A stretch of DNA of 64,000 bases, from assembly GCF_902506095.1 (NCBI RefSeq), contig NZ_LR733293.1, positions 2,954,487-3,018,486 on the forward strand, written 5' to 3'. This document shows positions 40,149-49,239 of the stretch, one piece after another (positions within the stretch are counted from its first letter, which is position 1; each line of letters starts with the position of its first letter). The DNA comes from Arthrobacter sp. 9AX. Lineage in GTDB: Bacteria; Actinomycetota; Actinomycetes; Actinomycetales; Micrococcaceae. Under the pieces are notes generated by a model. It saw nothing but the letters and a program-made list of their open reading frames with translations, did no database searches and was not told the origin of the DNA. A program made the translations under genes and the position numbers.

Positions 40149-41858
40149 TCAGATACCCAGCAATGCCCTGTTTTCTTCACGCCGTTTTGCCTGCTCCTGC
40201 GGGTCGGGCACGGGCAGGGACGCAATCAGCCGCCGTGTGTAGTCGTGCTGAGGGTCCCCCATCACCTGGCTGCCGATGCCCTGCTCCACCAGCCTGCCCT
40301 TGTACAGCACCCCCACCCAGTGGGACAGGATGTCCACTACCGCGAGGTCGTGGCTGATGAACAGGCACGCGAAGCCGAATTCCTGCTGAATATCCCTGAA
40401 CAACTCCAAAACCTTCGCCTGCACTGAAACGTCCAGAGCCGACGTCGGCTCATCAGCTATCAGCAGCCGCGGGTTAAGGCTCAGCGCCCGCGCCAAAGAG
40501 GCGCGCTGCCGCTGTCCGCCGGACAGTTCATGCGGATACCGTCCCGCGTACGACGCCGGCAGCTGGACTGATTCGAGCAGCTCACCAACACGTTTGCGCG
40601 CCTGCGTCGGGCTTGGCCTGGTGTGGATGAGCATGGGTTCGGCAATGCATTCGCCGATGGTCAATTGCGGGTTGAAGGAGGCAGCGGGGTCCTGGAACAC
40701 GAAGCCGATATCCTTCCGGAGCGGCTTGAAGGTCCGCTCCCGAAGGTTGAGCATTTCGTATCCCAGCACCTTAAGGCTGCCGCCCGTGGTCCTGTTCAAT
40801 CCGGCGATAGCCCGGCCGATGGTGGTCTTACCGGAGCCGGACTCCCCCACGAGCCCGAAAACCTCGCCCCGGGACAGGGTGAAACTCACCCCGTCCACTG
40901 CTTTGAACGCCGGAGTCCCCAGCCTGCCCGGATACTCGATGGTGAGGTTGGTCGCTTCCACCAGGATTTCCTCCTCCTGGTGGGCACGGCGGGCGAGCCC
41001 CTCGGAGGCCGAATTGTGGCCCAGGTGCGGCACCGCGGCCAGGAGTTTTCTGGTGTAGTCCTGCCGCGGTTCGGCAAACAGGGTGCGGGCCGGCGCCTCC
41101 TCAACCACGTCACCCTGGTACATCACCACCACACGGTCGGCGAGGTCCGCCACCACACCCATGTTGTGCGTAATCAGCACGATGGAAGTGCCGTACTTGT
41201 CCCGCAGGTTCCGCAGCAGCTCCAGGATCTCGGCCTGGACGGTGACATCCAGGGCGGTGGTGGGTTCATCTGCCACGATCAGGCCGGGGTTCAGTGCCAG
41301 CGCTGCCGCAATGACTACCCGCTGCTTCTGCCCGCCGGAGAACTGGTGGGGGTAGTAGTTGACGCGGTGCTCGGGATCGGGGATGCCTACCTTGCGCAGT
41401 GCTTCGATGGCGCGGGACTTCGCTTCCTTCGCCGAAACGCGCTTTCCGCCGCCCGCATGCGCCCGGATGCCTTCGGCGATCTGCCAGCCCACGGTGAACA
41501 CCGGGTTCAGTGCCGTGGACGGTTCCTGGAAGACCATGGCGACGTCGCGGCCGCGGATCTGGCGCAGGCGTGCGGCGCTCACACTGATCACGTTGGCCCC
41601 GTTGATCAGCACGGTGCCGGAACTGGTGGCGGTCTCCGGGAGCAGTCCCAGGATGGTTTTGGCGGTGACCGTTTTGCCGGACCCCGACTCCCCCACAATC
41701 GCCAGCACTTCACCTTTCCTGACTTCGAGGCTGACATCCTTCACCGCATGGACGTCACCGGCGTCGGTAGCGAACGTGACCTTCAGGTGGTCGATGTCGA
41801 GGACCGGATGGCCGGCGTCGGGCTGGTGGCCCGGTGACGGATCGGTATTGGCGGTCAT
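40149..41858 (-). CDS. Dipeptide/oligopeptide ABC importer, fused double ATPase
   Basis: This 569-residue protein joins two ATP-binding units, equivalent to DppD and DppF. Each has Walker A (GESGSGKTV and GESGSGKTT), a signature (FSGGQKQRV and LSGGQRQRA) and Walker B (LIVADEPTTALDV and LLIADEPTSALDV). It powers uptake of peptides or similar solutes through the two permeases encoded upstream. The start overlaps the stop of the second permease by four bases. The fused form is common in actinobacteria. A strong hairpin follows the gene and likely ends the operon. Confidence 0.93.
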   Translation of the reverse strand: MTANTDPSPGHQPDAGHPVLDIDHLKVTFATDAGDVHAVKDVSLEVRKGEVLAIVGESGSGKTVTAKTILGLLPETATSSGTVLINGANVISVSAARLRQIRGRDVAMVFQEPSTALNPVFTVGWQIAEGIRAHAGGGKRVSAKEAKSRAIEALRKVGIPDPEHRVNYYPHQFSGGQKQRVVIAAALALNPGLIVADEPTTALDVTVQAEILELLRNLRDKYGTSIVLITHNMGVVADLADRVVVMYQGDVVEEAPARTLFAEPRQDYTRKLLAAVPHLGHNSASEGLARRAHQEEEILVEATNLTIEYPGRLGTPAFKAVDGVSFTLSRGEVFGLVGESGSGKTTIGRAIAGLNRTTGGSLKVLGYEMLNLRERTFKPLRKDIGFVFQDPAASFNPQLTIGECIAEPMLIHTRPSPTQARKRVGELLESVQLPASYAGRYPHELSGGQRQRASLARALSLNPRLLIADEPTSALDVSVQAKVLELFRDIQQEFGFACLFISHDLAVVDILSHWVGVLYKGRLVEQGIGSQVMGDPQHDYTRRLIASLPVPDPQEQAKRREENRALLGI

Positions 41859-42868
41859 GATGCACTTCCTTCCGCGGTGATGACCGCAGTGTTAGCCGGC
41901 GCCGTGGACGTGCCGCCGGCGCGTTTCCGGCCTCGGAGCCGCGGATCGTTCAAATCGTTGATGCTCTCGCCCACCAGGGTCAGCCCGAGGACCGTCCAGA
42001 CGATCGCGAGGCCGGGGAACAACCCCGTCCACCAGATTCCTGAGGTGGTGTCAGCCAGTGCTTTGTTCAGGTCGAAGCCCCACTCCGCGGCGGAGCTTGG
42101 TTCGATGCCGAATCCGAGGAAGCCCAGCGCGGCAAGCGTCAGGATCGCTTCGGAGGCGTTGAGCGTAAAAATCAGCGGCAACGTCCTGGTGGCATTCCGG
42201 TAGATGTGCCGGGTGATAATGCGGAGATTCGAGGCGCCCACCACCTTTGCCGATTCCACAAAGGGTTCCGCCTTGAGCCGGATGGTCTCGGCACGGATCA
42301 CGCGGAAGTACTGGGGAATGAACACCACGGTAATGGAGACGGCGGCTGCCATGATTCCGCCCAGCAGGCTTGACTGGCCACCGCTGATGACGATGGCCAT
42401 CACGATCGCCACGAGCAGTGACGGGAAGGCGTAGATGGCGTCCGCCACCACCACCAGGACCCGGTCCAGCCAGCCACCCAGGTAACCGCTGACGAGGCCG
42501 AGAACAACACCGGCGAAGATGGACAGGACCACGGCAACCACGATGACCAGCAGCGCGGTCTGGGTTCCCCAAATGACGCGGGAGAGGACATCGTAGCCAC
42601 CCACAGTGGTGCCCAGGAGGTGTTTCCCGCCGGGCGGTTGCTGGGTGGGAAAGCTGCCGTCCGCATCAGAGAGCTGCGAGAAGCCATAAGGGGCGACCAG
42701 CGGGGCAAGGAGGGCAGTCAACAGGAACAGGCCGGTCAGGATCAGGCCGATGACCAGCATTCCGCGTTGCAGGCCCACGCTCTTGTTGAAATGCGAAACC
42801 ACCGGCAGGCGCCGGTAGAACGGGGCGCGCGGGTTGGCCACGGGCACGGGAACGTCAGGTGTGCTCAT
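41855..42868 (-). CDS. Dipeptide/oligopeptide ABC importer, permease (DppC type)
   Basis: This 337-residue permease has the DppC/OppC pattern: a cytoplasmic lead, one helix near 45-65, an extracellular loop with HLLGTTVGGYDVLSRVIWG, and five more helices. The EAA-like coupling loop is AKVVGASNLRIITRHIYRN. The ATG at 42868 lies three bases after the stop of the DppB-type gene; a longer frame overlaps that gene and is not credible. It forms the channel with the DppB-type permease. The C-terminal tail after LNDPRLRG is alanine- and threonine-rich. Confidence 0.92.
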   Translation of the reverse strand: MSTPDVPVPVANPRAPFYRRLPVVSHFNKSVGLQRGMLVIGLILTGLFLLTALLAPLVAPYGFSQLSDADGSFPTQQPPGGKHLLGTTVGGYDVLSRVIWGTQTALLVIVVAVVLSIFAGVVLGLVSGYLGGWLDRVLVVVADAIYAFPSLLVAIVMAIVISGGQSSLLGGIMAAAVSITVVFIPQYFRVIRAETIRLKAEPFVESAKVVGASNLRIITRHIYRNATRTLPLIFTLNASEAILTLAALGFLGFGIEPSSAAEWGFDLNKALADTTSGIWWTGLFPGLAIVWTVLGLTLVGESINDLNDPRLRGRKRAGGTSTAPANTAVITAEGSAS

Positions 42869-42870
42869 GG

Positions 42871-43959
42871 TCAGTACCTCACACGGGGATCGATCAGCGC
42901 GGCAATGATGTCCACGATGAAGTTGGTCATGGCAACGATGACGGCCAGGAGCACCACGATGCCCTGGACAGCCACGAAGTCCCGGGCAGTGAGATAGGTG
43001 GCCAGCTGGAAACCGAGCCCCTTCCATTCGAAGGTCTTTTCCGTCAGCACCGCGCCGCCCAGCATCACGGCGATCTGCAGGCCCATCACGGTGATGATGG
43101 GGATCAGCGCCGGCTTGTAGGCGTGCTTGGTCACCAGCCGGAACTCGCTCACGCCGCGGGAACGGCCTGCCTCCACGTAGTCCCTGCCCAGCGTTCCAAT
43201 GACGTTGGTCCGGACGAGGCGCAGGAAGATGCCGGCCGTGAGGAGTCCGAGGGCAACGGCGGGCAGGACGGCGTGGGCCATCACGTCACCCAGCGCGGCC
43301 ATGTTTCCGCTGCGCAGTGCGTCCAGCCAGTAGATTCCGGTGGGGGCCTGCAAGGATGTCAGGGCAAGCTCGCTGGAGGTTTTGGCACGGCCTGCAACGG
43401 GCAACCAGCCGAGCCATACGGAGAACGTCAGCTTCAGCAGGAGGCCTGCGAAGAACACCGGGGTGGCGTAGCAGAGAATCGCGAAGATCCGCAGGACGGC
43501 GTCGAGATGGTCGCGGCGGTGTGCCGCCAGCATGCCCAGCGGGATCCCCACGAGGAGTGCCACGATGAGGGCATTGATGCTCAGTTCCAGGGTGGCCGAG
43601 CCGTAAGTGGTGAGCATTTCGGTCACCTTGCGGTTATCGGAGAGGGTGGTTCCGAAGTTTCCGGTGGCAAGCTGGCCGAGGTACTCGATGTATTGGGTAA
43701 AGAGTGGCCGGTCGTAGCCGGCCGCGTGGATCCGTTCCTGCAATTGTTCCGGCGGGAGCCGCCCGCCCATGGCTGCGGTGATCGGATCACCGGTGATCCG
43801 CATCAGGAAGAAGACCATGGTGACCAGGATAAAAATCGTGGGGAAGATCAGGAGGAACCGGATAAGGATGTATTGGCCAAGTCCCCCGCCGGAGGACTTC
43901 TTTTTGGCCGGAAGCAGCCCGTCCGCGTCTGCGGGCGGGGATTCAATCAATGTGGTCAT
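42871..43959 (-). CDS. Dipeptide/oligopeptide ABC importer, permease (DppB type)
   Basis: This 362-residue permease has an N-terminal cytoplasmic lead, a first helix near 30-50 (LIRFLLIFPTIFILVTMVFF), the DppB hallmark PLFTQYIEYLGQLATGNFGT and a coupling loop VEAGRSRGVSEFRLVTKHAY. It pairs with the DppC-type protein. It lies 121 bases after the binding-protein gene; a stable hairpin fills that gap and probably lowers permease expression relative to the binding protein. AGGT precedes the ATG. Confidence 0.93.
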   Translation of the reverse strand: MTTLIESPPADADGLLPAKKKSSGGGLGQYILIRFLLIFPTIFILVTMVFFLMRITGDPITAAMGGRLPPEQLQERIHAAGYDRPLFTQYIEYLGQLATGNFGTTLSDNRKVTEMLTTYGSATLELSINALIVALLVGIPLGMLAAHRRDHLDAVLRIFAILCYATPVFFAGLLLKLTFSVWLGWLPVAGRAKTSSELALTSLQAPTGIYWLDALRSGNMAALGDVMAHAVLPAVALGLLTAGIFLRLVRTNVIGTLGRDYVEAGRSRGVSEFRLVTKHAYKPALIPIITVMGLQIAVMLGGAVLTEKTFEWKGLGFQLATYLTARDFVAVQGIVVLLAVIVAMTNFIVDIIAALIDPRVRY

Positions 43960-44022
43960 GGCTTACCTAAAATTTGGTGCCCGGCCAGCCGTCCCCCGAT
44001 GCTGGCCGATGGCCGGCAACGG

Positions 44023-44047
44023 GGCGGGACGCTCTTGGCGTCCCGCC
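44023..44047 (-). terminator. Intercistronic hairpin after the solute-binding protein gene
   Basis: GGCGGGACGC and GCGTCCCGCC form a perfect 10-bp stem around TCTTG. It lies between the solute-binding protein and permease genes. Such hairpins often cause partial termination or protect the upstream message, giving more binding protein than channel. Confidence 0.65.
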
Positions 44048-44080
44048 TCCACCGCCGGCCAGGGCCGAATGAGTGTGGGA

Positions 44081-45712
44081 CTACTTGGAGATGACACCCA
44101 GACGGGTCTTGAAGGACGCGTCGAGGGTGGTCTCCACTCCCTTCACATCCGCTCCGGCCACCAGGACCTGGGCGCCCTGCAGGAGCGGCAATGTGGAGAG
44201 ATCCTTGGCAACGGCTTCCTGCGCCTCGCCGAGGGTCTTCACGCGCTCATTCTTGTCCACCGTGGTCAGCTGCTTCTGGATCAGTGACGCGACCGTGGGG
44301 TTGTCGTAGTGGTTCTTCAGGAAGTTGCCCGGCACGAAGAAGGGCGTGAGGTAGTTGTCCGGATCCGAGTAGTCAGGGAACCAGCCCAACTGGTACACCG
44401 GGTAGGCGTCGGCGGTGCGGTCCTTGGAGTAGGTGACCCATTCGGTGGACTGCAGGTCAACAGTGAACAGCCCCGACTTCTCCAACTGCTCCTTCACCAT
44501 GGCGTATTCGTCTCCCGACGAGCTGCCGTAGTGGTCGGGGTTGTACTGGAGCTTGATATTGACCGGCGCAGTCACACCGGCGTCGGAAAAGGCCTTCTTG
44601 GCCTTGTCCAGGCTGGGCTTGCCGCCCTCGCCGTACAGGTCCTTGAGCGGCTGTTCAGCTCCGAGGAAGCCCTCGGGCACAACCGAGTATGCGGGCAGGT
44701 ACGTGCCCTTGTACACCTGGGTGGCGATGGCGTCGCGGTCAACGATGTTGGCAATGGCCTGGCGGACGGCCAGTGCCTTGGCGGGATCCGCTTCCGGCGT
44801 CTTGGCACCGAACGGCATGGTGTCGAAGTTGAAGACGATGTAGCGCAGCTCCCCGCCTGGACCCTTGTGGACCTTGACCTTGGAATCCTTCTCCAGGTCC
44901 GCCACGTCCGTTGCCGTCAGCGACCGGCCGGCAACATCGATGTTGCCCTGCTGGACGTCCAGCTTGAGGTTGTTCGCATCGGCGTAGTACTTGATGTTTG
45001 CCCCGCTGTTGGCGGGCTTGCCCAGCAGGCCCTGGTAGTCCGCGTTGGGCTTGAGGCTGACGAGCTCGTTCTTTTTATAGCTGTCGATGCTGTAGGGGCC
45101 GGCGAAGGGCTTGCCCTTGACGATGTCGTCATCGCCCAGGACCTTGTCGGCGGGGAAGACTTCTTCATCCACCACCGGTCCGCAGTTGGACGCGAGGACG
45201 CCGGGGAACACCTGGTCGTTGGCGGCCTTGAGCTTGAAGACCACGGTGGAGTCATCAGACGCTTCCACCGAATCCAGGTTGGCCAGCAGGGATGCAGGCC
45301 CGTTGGGGTCGGCGATCTTGACCACCCGGTCGATGGAGAACTTCACGTCGGAGGAGGTGAGGGCGTGGCCGTTGGCGAACTTGAGGCCGGACTTGAGTTT
45401 GACGGTGTACTCGGTAGGGGCCGTGAAGGAGGCGGATTCGGCGATGTCCGGCGAGGCGTCGGCGCTTCCGGGTTTCGCGTTGAGCAGGAACGGGTACACC
45501 TGGTTCATCACCAGGAAGGAACCGGCGTCATAGGAGCCGGCCGGATCGAGCGTGACCACCTTGTCAGTCGTTCCGAAAGTAATGGCGCCGCCCGCTGCGT
45601 CGCCGGTTGCGGTCCCGCCACCACCCGACGGGCCCGTGCAGGCCGTCAGTGCGAGCGCGGAAATGCCTGCCAGCGCGATAGCGCCGTGCAGTGCCTTGAT
45701 GCTCTTCGTCAT
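44081..45712 (-). CDS. Peptide ABC importer, solute-binding lipoprotein
   Basis: This 543-residue protein has a signal peptide with lipobox LTAC (cysteine near 25) and a family 5 solute-binding fold: TLDPAGSYDAGSFLVMNQVY, VKLKSGLKFANGHALTSSDV, LAVRQAIANIVDRDAI and VYQLGWFPDYSDPDNYLTPF. It captures peptides or related solutes outside the cell and delivers them to the permeases encoded downstream. The start ATG follows a weak GAAAG site. It is the first gene of the four-gene importer. The ligand cannot be read from the sequence; family members take up di- and oligopeptides, opines or nickel complexes. Confidence 0.92.
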   Translation of the reverse strand: MTKSIKALHGAIALAGISALALTACTGPSGGGGTATGDAAGGAITFGTTDKVVTLDPAGSYDAGSFLVMNQVYPFLLNAKPGSADASPDIAESASFTAPTEYTVKLKSGLKFANGHALTSSDVKFSIDRVVKIADPNGPASLLANLDSVEASDDSTVVFKLKAANDQVFPGVLASNCGPVVDEEVFPADKVLGDDDIVKGKPFAGPYSIDSYKKNELVSLKPNADYQGLLGKPANSGANIKYYADANNLKLDVQQGNIDVAGRSLTATDVADLEKDSKVKVHKGPGGELRYIVFNFDTMPFGAKTPEADPAKALAVRQAIANIVDRDAIATQVYKGTYLPAYSVVPEGFLGAEQPLKDLYGEGGKPSLDKAKKAFSDAGVTAPVNIKLQYNPDHYGSSSGDEYAMVKEQLEKSGLFTVDLQSTEWVTYSKDRTADAYPVYQLGWFPDYSDPDNYLTPFFVPGNFLKNHYDNPTVASLIQKQLTTVDKNERVKTLGEAQEAVAKDLSTLPLLQGAQVLVAGADVKGVETTLDASFKTRLGVISK

Positions 45713-45899
45713 CTGTGAACTTTCTGTTCGATGAATACGTGCCCGCCGGCCACTGCTGGATACCTTTGGCCAGGCGGGAGCACGCTGTGCTGATGCCTAG
45801 ATTCAATCAGAGAGTCAACCCTCACGGCGGCCCATTTAGTGAGTTGAGACACAAAATTTACCTGACCGGCGGCGCTTCCCCCGTGGCAGGGGCACAACG

Positions 45900-45930
45900 A
45901 ACAAAACCGCCCCGGCCAGGCCGGGGCGGT
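45900..45930 (-). terminator. Intrinsic terminator of mnmA
   Basis: ACCGCCCCGG and CCGGGGCGGT pair around CCAGG. Read on the minus strand the hairpin is followed by TTTTGTT. It lies 18 bases after the mnmA stop. Confidence 0.85.
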
Positions 45931-45947
45931 GAAGGAAATTCGGGAGG

Positions 45948-47069
45948 CTAGAGCGCGGCGCGCTGAAGTGAACGGGCGGCGTCGATGGTTGCCTGGCCCA
46001 GGACCCTGCTGCCCTGGTAGAGGACCACCGTCTGGCCGGGCGCCACACCGCGCAACGGGTTGGTGAGGGTGACCACCAGCTGGCCGGCGCCGTCCGGCTC
46101 CATGCGTGCCGTCGCGGGAACGGGGTCTCCGTGCGCACGGACCTGCGCGTAGCATTCGAACTCCATGCCCGTTTCCACTTCGGCGATGGGCAGCCCGGCC
46201 CAGGACACCTTGATGCCGCGGATCTCATCGATCGCGAGCAGCGCCTCCGGGCCCACCACGACTTTGTTTTCCTTGGGCCGGATTTCCAGGACAAAGCGGG
46301 GCTTTCCGTCGGCGGCCGGTGTGCCGAGCTTCAGCCCGCGCCGCTGGCCCACCGTGAAGGCGTTGGCGCCGGGGTGCTCGCCCACCTTCGCGCCGCTCTC
46401 GTCCACGATGTCTCCGGTGGCCATGTCGATTTTTTCTGCCAGCCAGCCGGCGGTGTCGCCGTCCGGGATGAAGCAGATGTCGTGGCTGTCGGGCTTGTTG
46501 GCTACGGACAGGCCGCGCCGTTCGGCTTCTGCCCGCACTTCAGCCTTGGAAGGTGTGTCCGCCAGCGGGAACATGGAGTGCTTGAGCTGCTCATGGGTCA
46601 GGACACCCAGGACATAGCTCTGGTCCTTGGCCCAGTCGGCGGCGCGGTGGAGTTCGCGGTTGCCGTCGGCATCCTCGATGACCTTGGCGTAGTGGCCGGT
46701 GCAGACAGCGTCGAAACCCAGTGCGATAGCCTTTTCCAGCAGCGCGGCGAACTTGATCCGCTCGTTGCAGCGCATGCAGGGGTTGGGCGTGCGGCCGGCA
46801 GCGTATTCGTCGATGAAGTCCTGGACCACGTCTTCCTTGAAGCGCTCCGAGAAATCCCACACGTAGTAGGGAATGCCCAGGACATCGCAGGCCCGCCAGG
46901 CGTCGCGCGAGTCCTCGATAGTGCAGCAGCCCCGGCTTCCGGTGCGCAGCGTGCCGGGCATGCGGGACAGCGCCAGGTGGACGCCGACGACGTCGTGCCC
47001 TGCCTCGACGGCGCGGGCGGCTGCGACGGCGGAATCAACGCCGCCGCTCATGGCTGCTAGAACTCGCAT
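45948..47069 (-). CDS. mnmA: tRNA-specific 2-thiouridylase MnmA
   Basis: This 373-residue enzyme thiolates U34 of the tRNAs for Glu, Gln and Lys. The PP-loop SGGVDS is at residues 8-13. The two catalytic cysteines are in [12 protein letters not shown] and [10 protein letters not shown]. The ATG at 47069 is set by AGGA seven to eight bases upstream; a longer frame adds 18 proline-rich residues. The sulfur donor is likely the cysteine desulfurase encoded 154 bases upstream on the same strand, an order also seen in mycobacteria (Rv3025c-Rv3024c). A T-tailed terminator follows. Confidence 0.96.
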   Translation of the reverse strand: MRVLAAMSGGVDSAVAAARAVEAGHDVVGVHLALSRMPGTLRTGSRGCCTIEDSRDAWRACDVLGIPYYVWDFSERFKEDVVQDFIDEYAAGRTPNPCMRCNERIKFAALLEKAIALGFDAVCTGHYAKVIEDADGNRELHRAADWAKDQSYVLGVLTHEQLKHSMFPLADTPSKAEVRAEAERRGLSVANKPDSHDICFIPDGDTAGWLAEKIDMATGDIVDESGAKVGEHPGANAFTVGQRRGLKLGTPAADGKPRFVLEIRPKENKVVVGPEALLAIDEIRGIKVSWAGLPIAEVETGMEFECYAQVRAHGDPVPATARMEPDGAGQLVVTLTNPLRGVAPGQTVVLYQGSRVLGQATIDAARSLQRAAL

Positions 47070-47223
47070 GGTGGCTTCCTGTTGGGGTGGTTCCGGCTCC
47101 GGGCCGGTGGTTGCTGCCGGCATTGGCTGGATGCGCCGGCTGGTGGCGCCGCCGGGGCATCAGTCCTGCGCCCCGGAAACGATCTTCGCCTATCTATTCT
47201 ACGGCCTGCCCGCAAGAGCCCCC

Positions 47224-48453
47224 TCAGCGGCCGGTCAAACCCTGCCGCGCTACGGTGCCGGCGGTCTGAATGGATGACTCGTGCCCGGCCATTCCAGCTT
47301 GCCGGGCCCGGGCATAGGCGCCCGGAAGGGCCGCCAGCAGCGCATCGATGTCCTGGTCCGTGGAGGAATGCCCCAGCGTAAAGCGCTGCGCTCCGCGCGC
47401 TGTTTCCTCGTCCAGCCCCATGGCGAGCAGCACGTGTGAGGGCCGTGGCACACCCGCGGTACATGCCGAGCCCGTGGACGATTCCACTCCCGCAAGATCC
47501 AGGAGGAAGAGGAGGGAGTCGCCCTCGCAGCCGGGAAAGGTGAAGTGAGCGTTGCCGGGGAGGCGGCCGTTCCCTGGTGCGCCGCGAAGGACCGCCTCCG
47601 GTACACGTTCCCGCACGCCGTCGATCAGCCGGTCGCGAAGGCTGGAAATCCGGGCAGATTCCACGCCGAGGTTAGCGACGGCATGTTCCGCGGCCGCAGC
47701 GAAAGCGGAAATTGAGGCAGTGTCCAGGGTGCCGGAGCGGACGTCGCGCTCCTGCCCGCCGCCATGCTGGACGGGGGTGAGTTTCACCGACCGCCCCAGC
47801 AGCAGCGCCCCCACTCCCACGGGCCCGCCGATCTTGTGCCCCGAAACGGACATGGCGTCCAGCCCGGAGGCCTTGAAGTCAACCGGCAGGGAACCGAAAG
47901 CCTGCACGGCGTCGGCGTGGACGGGAATGCCCGCCGCGTGCGCCAGTTCCACCACGCGGTGGATGGGCTGGATGGTCCCCACTTCATTGTTGGCCCACAT
48001 CACGGTGACCAGTGCGATGGAATCCGGGTCCCGTGCAAGTTCAGCCTCCAGCACCGCAAGGTCCACCACACCGTCGCCGTCCACGGGAAGCCACGTGACG
48101 TCGGCGCGCTCGTGCCGCTCCAGCCACTCCACGGTGTCCAGTACCGCATGATGTTCGACGGCGGAACACAGGATGCGCCGCCGGGCCGGCTTTTCGGCCG
48201 CGCGGGACCAGTACAGTCCCTTGACCGCGAGGTTGTCCGACTCCGTGCCCCCCGAGGTGAAGATCACCTCGGACGGGTGCGCGCCGGCCGCTGCGGCGAG
48301 CGCCTCGCGGGCCTCCTCCACCGCACGCCTGGCACGGCGGCCTGAACCATGGAGCGATGAGGGGTTGCCGGTGCGGGCAAGTTCGCGCGTCAGTGCTGCC
48401 AGCGCCTCAGGCGAAAGAGGGGTGGTGGCAGCATGGTCGAGGTAAACAGGCAC
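47224..48453 (-). CDS. iscS: Cysteine desulfurase (NifS/IscS type)
   Basis: This 409-residue PLP enzyme takes sulfur from cysteine for tRNA thiolation and Fe-S clusters. The PLP lysine is in [18 protein letters not shown] and the catalytic cysteine in [16 protein letters not shown]. The N-terminus begins [19 protein letters not shown]. The GTG start at 48453 has TAGAAT exactly six bases before it and no usable ribosome site, so the mRNA is probably leaderless. The gene follows the SufR-like regulator by 32 bases on the same strand, and precedes mnmA. This places sulfur mobilisation under possible control of the Fe-S regulator, although the internal promoter would act separately. Confidence 0.94.
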   Translation of the reverse strand: MPVYLDHAATTPLSPEALAALTRELARTGNPSSLHGSGRRARRAVEEAREALAAAAGAHPSEVIFTSGGTESDNLAVKGLYWSRAAEKPARRRILCSAVEHHAVLDTVEWLERHERADVTWLPVDGDGVVDLAVLEAELARDPDSIALVTVMWANNEVGTIQPIHRVVELAHAAGIPVHADAVQAFGSLPVDFKASGLDAMSVSGHKIGGPVGVGALLLGRSVKLTPVQHGGGQERDVRSGTLDTASISAFAAAAEHAVANLGVESARISSLRDRLIDGVRERVPEAVLRGAPGNGRLPGNAHFTFPGCEGDSLLFLLDLAGVESSTGSACTAGVPRPSHVLLAMGLDEETARGAQRFTLGHSSTDQDIDALLAALPGAYARARQAGMAGHESSIQTAGTVARQGLTGR

Positions 48454-48459
48454 CCTGCA

Positions 48460-48465
48460 ATTCTA
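48460..48465 (-). promoter_or_regulatory. -10 hexamer (TAGAAT) for a leaderless start of iscS
   Basis: On the minus strand TAGAAT is followed by TGCAGG and the GTG start. It is the closest to the consensus TATAAT among the leaderless candidates here. Confidence 0.6.
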
Positions 48466-48485
48466 GCCGCCGCGGCCTCTCCGGT

Positions 48486-49151
48486 TCAGTTGGCCGGTGT
48501 GATCCTGGCGCAGCAGTGGCCCGGAAGATCGGCGGGCTCCACCCTCCCGCCCGACGCGTCCAGGCGGGCTGCCGCCCCCCGCAGGAAGGCCCCGTTCATG
48601 GCGCACACCACGCCCGCATGTTTGTCGGAAAGGCGGTGGAACGGGCAGTTCGCCAGCAGTAGGCCGCCATCGCCGTCAGGCTGCGGCCGGTAGCCTGCCT
48701 GGACCAGGAACTCCTCGAGGGTTGATGCCCCCTCTGCCATGGCGTTCCCCAACCTGAACGACTCTTCCGGCAGGGTCTCTGTGACGGGTTTGCCCGCGGC
48801 TGTGGATTTTTCGATGGCCGCGGCCATGAGTTCCCCGGCGAGGTCGTAGTTGCGGTCCGGGACGGAGGCCCCGATCTCGCCGGCGACAGGACGGTACATC
48901 TTCGCCGGGCGGCCCGAGCCGGGGCCGGTCTTTCCTGCCGGTTTGTGGAATTCGACCGCGAGCAGGCCGTCCTGCACCAGGCGGTCCAGGTGGAAGGAGA
49001 CCGTACTGCGGGGAATGCCGGCGATCCGCGCAACATCGTCACGGCCCAGGGCCCCGGCCGAAGACGCTACGAGCTCAAAAAGCCGGCGGCGCTTCTCGTC
49101 ACCGAGGGAGGCGAGCGCCGCCATGCGGTCCGCCCAGGAAAGTCTGGCCAT
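48486..49151 (-). CDS. SufR-like winged-helix regulator with cysteine cluster
   Basis: This 221-residue regulator has an N-terminal winged helix (RRLFELVASSAGALGRDDVA, GIPRSTVSFHLDRLVQDGLL) of the ArsR/DeoR-like type and a C-terminal domain with cysteines at 169, 183, 213 and 214 (NCPFH, VVCAMN, GHCCARI). Similar proteins, such as SufR, bind an Fe-S cluster there and repress genes when it is loaded. The gene is divergent from a DoxX gene across 88 bases that hold an inverted repeat. On its own strand TATAAT at 49188-49183 is a plausible -10. It precedes iscS by 32 bases. The Fe-S ligand role is inferred from the cysteine pattern. Confidence 0.8.
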   Translation of the reverse strand: MARLSWADRMAALASLGDEKRRRLFELVASSAGALGRDDVARIAGIPRSTVSFHLDRLVQDGLLAVEFHKPAGKTGPGSGRPAKMYRPVAGEIGASVPDRNYDLAGELMAAAIEKSTAAGKPVTETLPEESFRLGNAMAEGASTLEEFLVQAGYRPQPDGDGGLLLANCPFHRLSDKHAGVVCAMNGAFLRGAAARLDASGGRVEPADLPGHCCARITPAN

Positions 49152-49179
49152 TGCTCCACCAATCCAAAGTCAAGATGCA

Positions 49180-49209
49180 TTGATTATAAACCCGCTACGA
49201 TTCTAAAAT
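49180..49209 (+). promoter_or_regulatory. Promoter of the DoxX gene
   Basis: TTGATT (49180-49185) and TAAAAT (49204-49209) are separated by 18 bases, a good housekeeping promoter. The -10 overlaps the left arm of the inverted repeat, so a bound regulator would block it. The opposite strand carries TATAAT at 49188-49183 for the regulator gene. Confidence 0.6.
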
Positions 49210-49229
49210 AGTAGAACCTACTTTTAGAA
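49201..49229. promoter_or_regulatory. Inverted-repeat operator between the SufR-like gene and doxX
   Basis: TTCTAAAA (49201-49208) and TTTTAGAA (49222-49229) are perfect inverted arms around 13 bases, and the inner AGTAG/CTACT extends the symmetry with a one-base offset. It overlaps the doxX -10 element and ends beside its ribosome site. It is the natural candidate site for the divergent regulator. Confidence 0.65.
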
Positions 49230-49239
49230 GGAGTCAGTT

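Noticed and set aside
44309..45718. 469-codon plus-strand frame opposite the solute-binding protein gene
   Set aside because: It spans the lipoprotein gene exactly in antisense and shows no domain; the minus-strand gene has a lipobox and family motifs.
45794..45818. TTGACT and TAGGCA on the minus strand as promoter of the peptide importer
   Set aside because: The spacing is 13 bases, too short for a normal promoter, so it is not listed as a feature.
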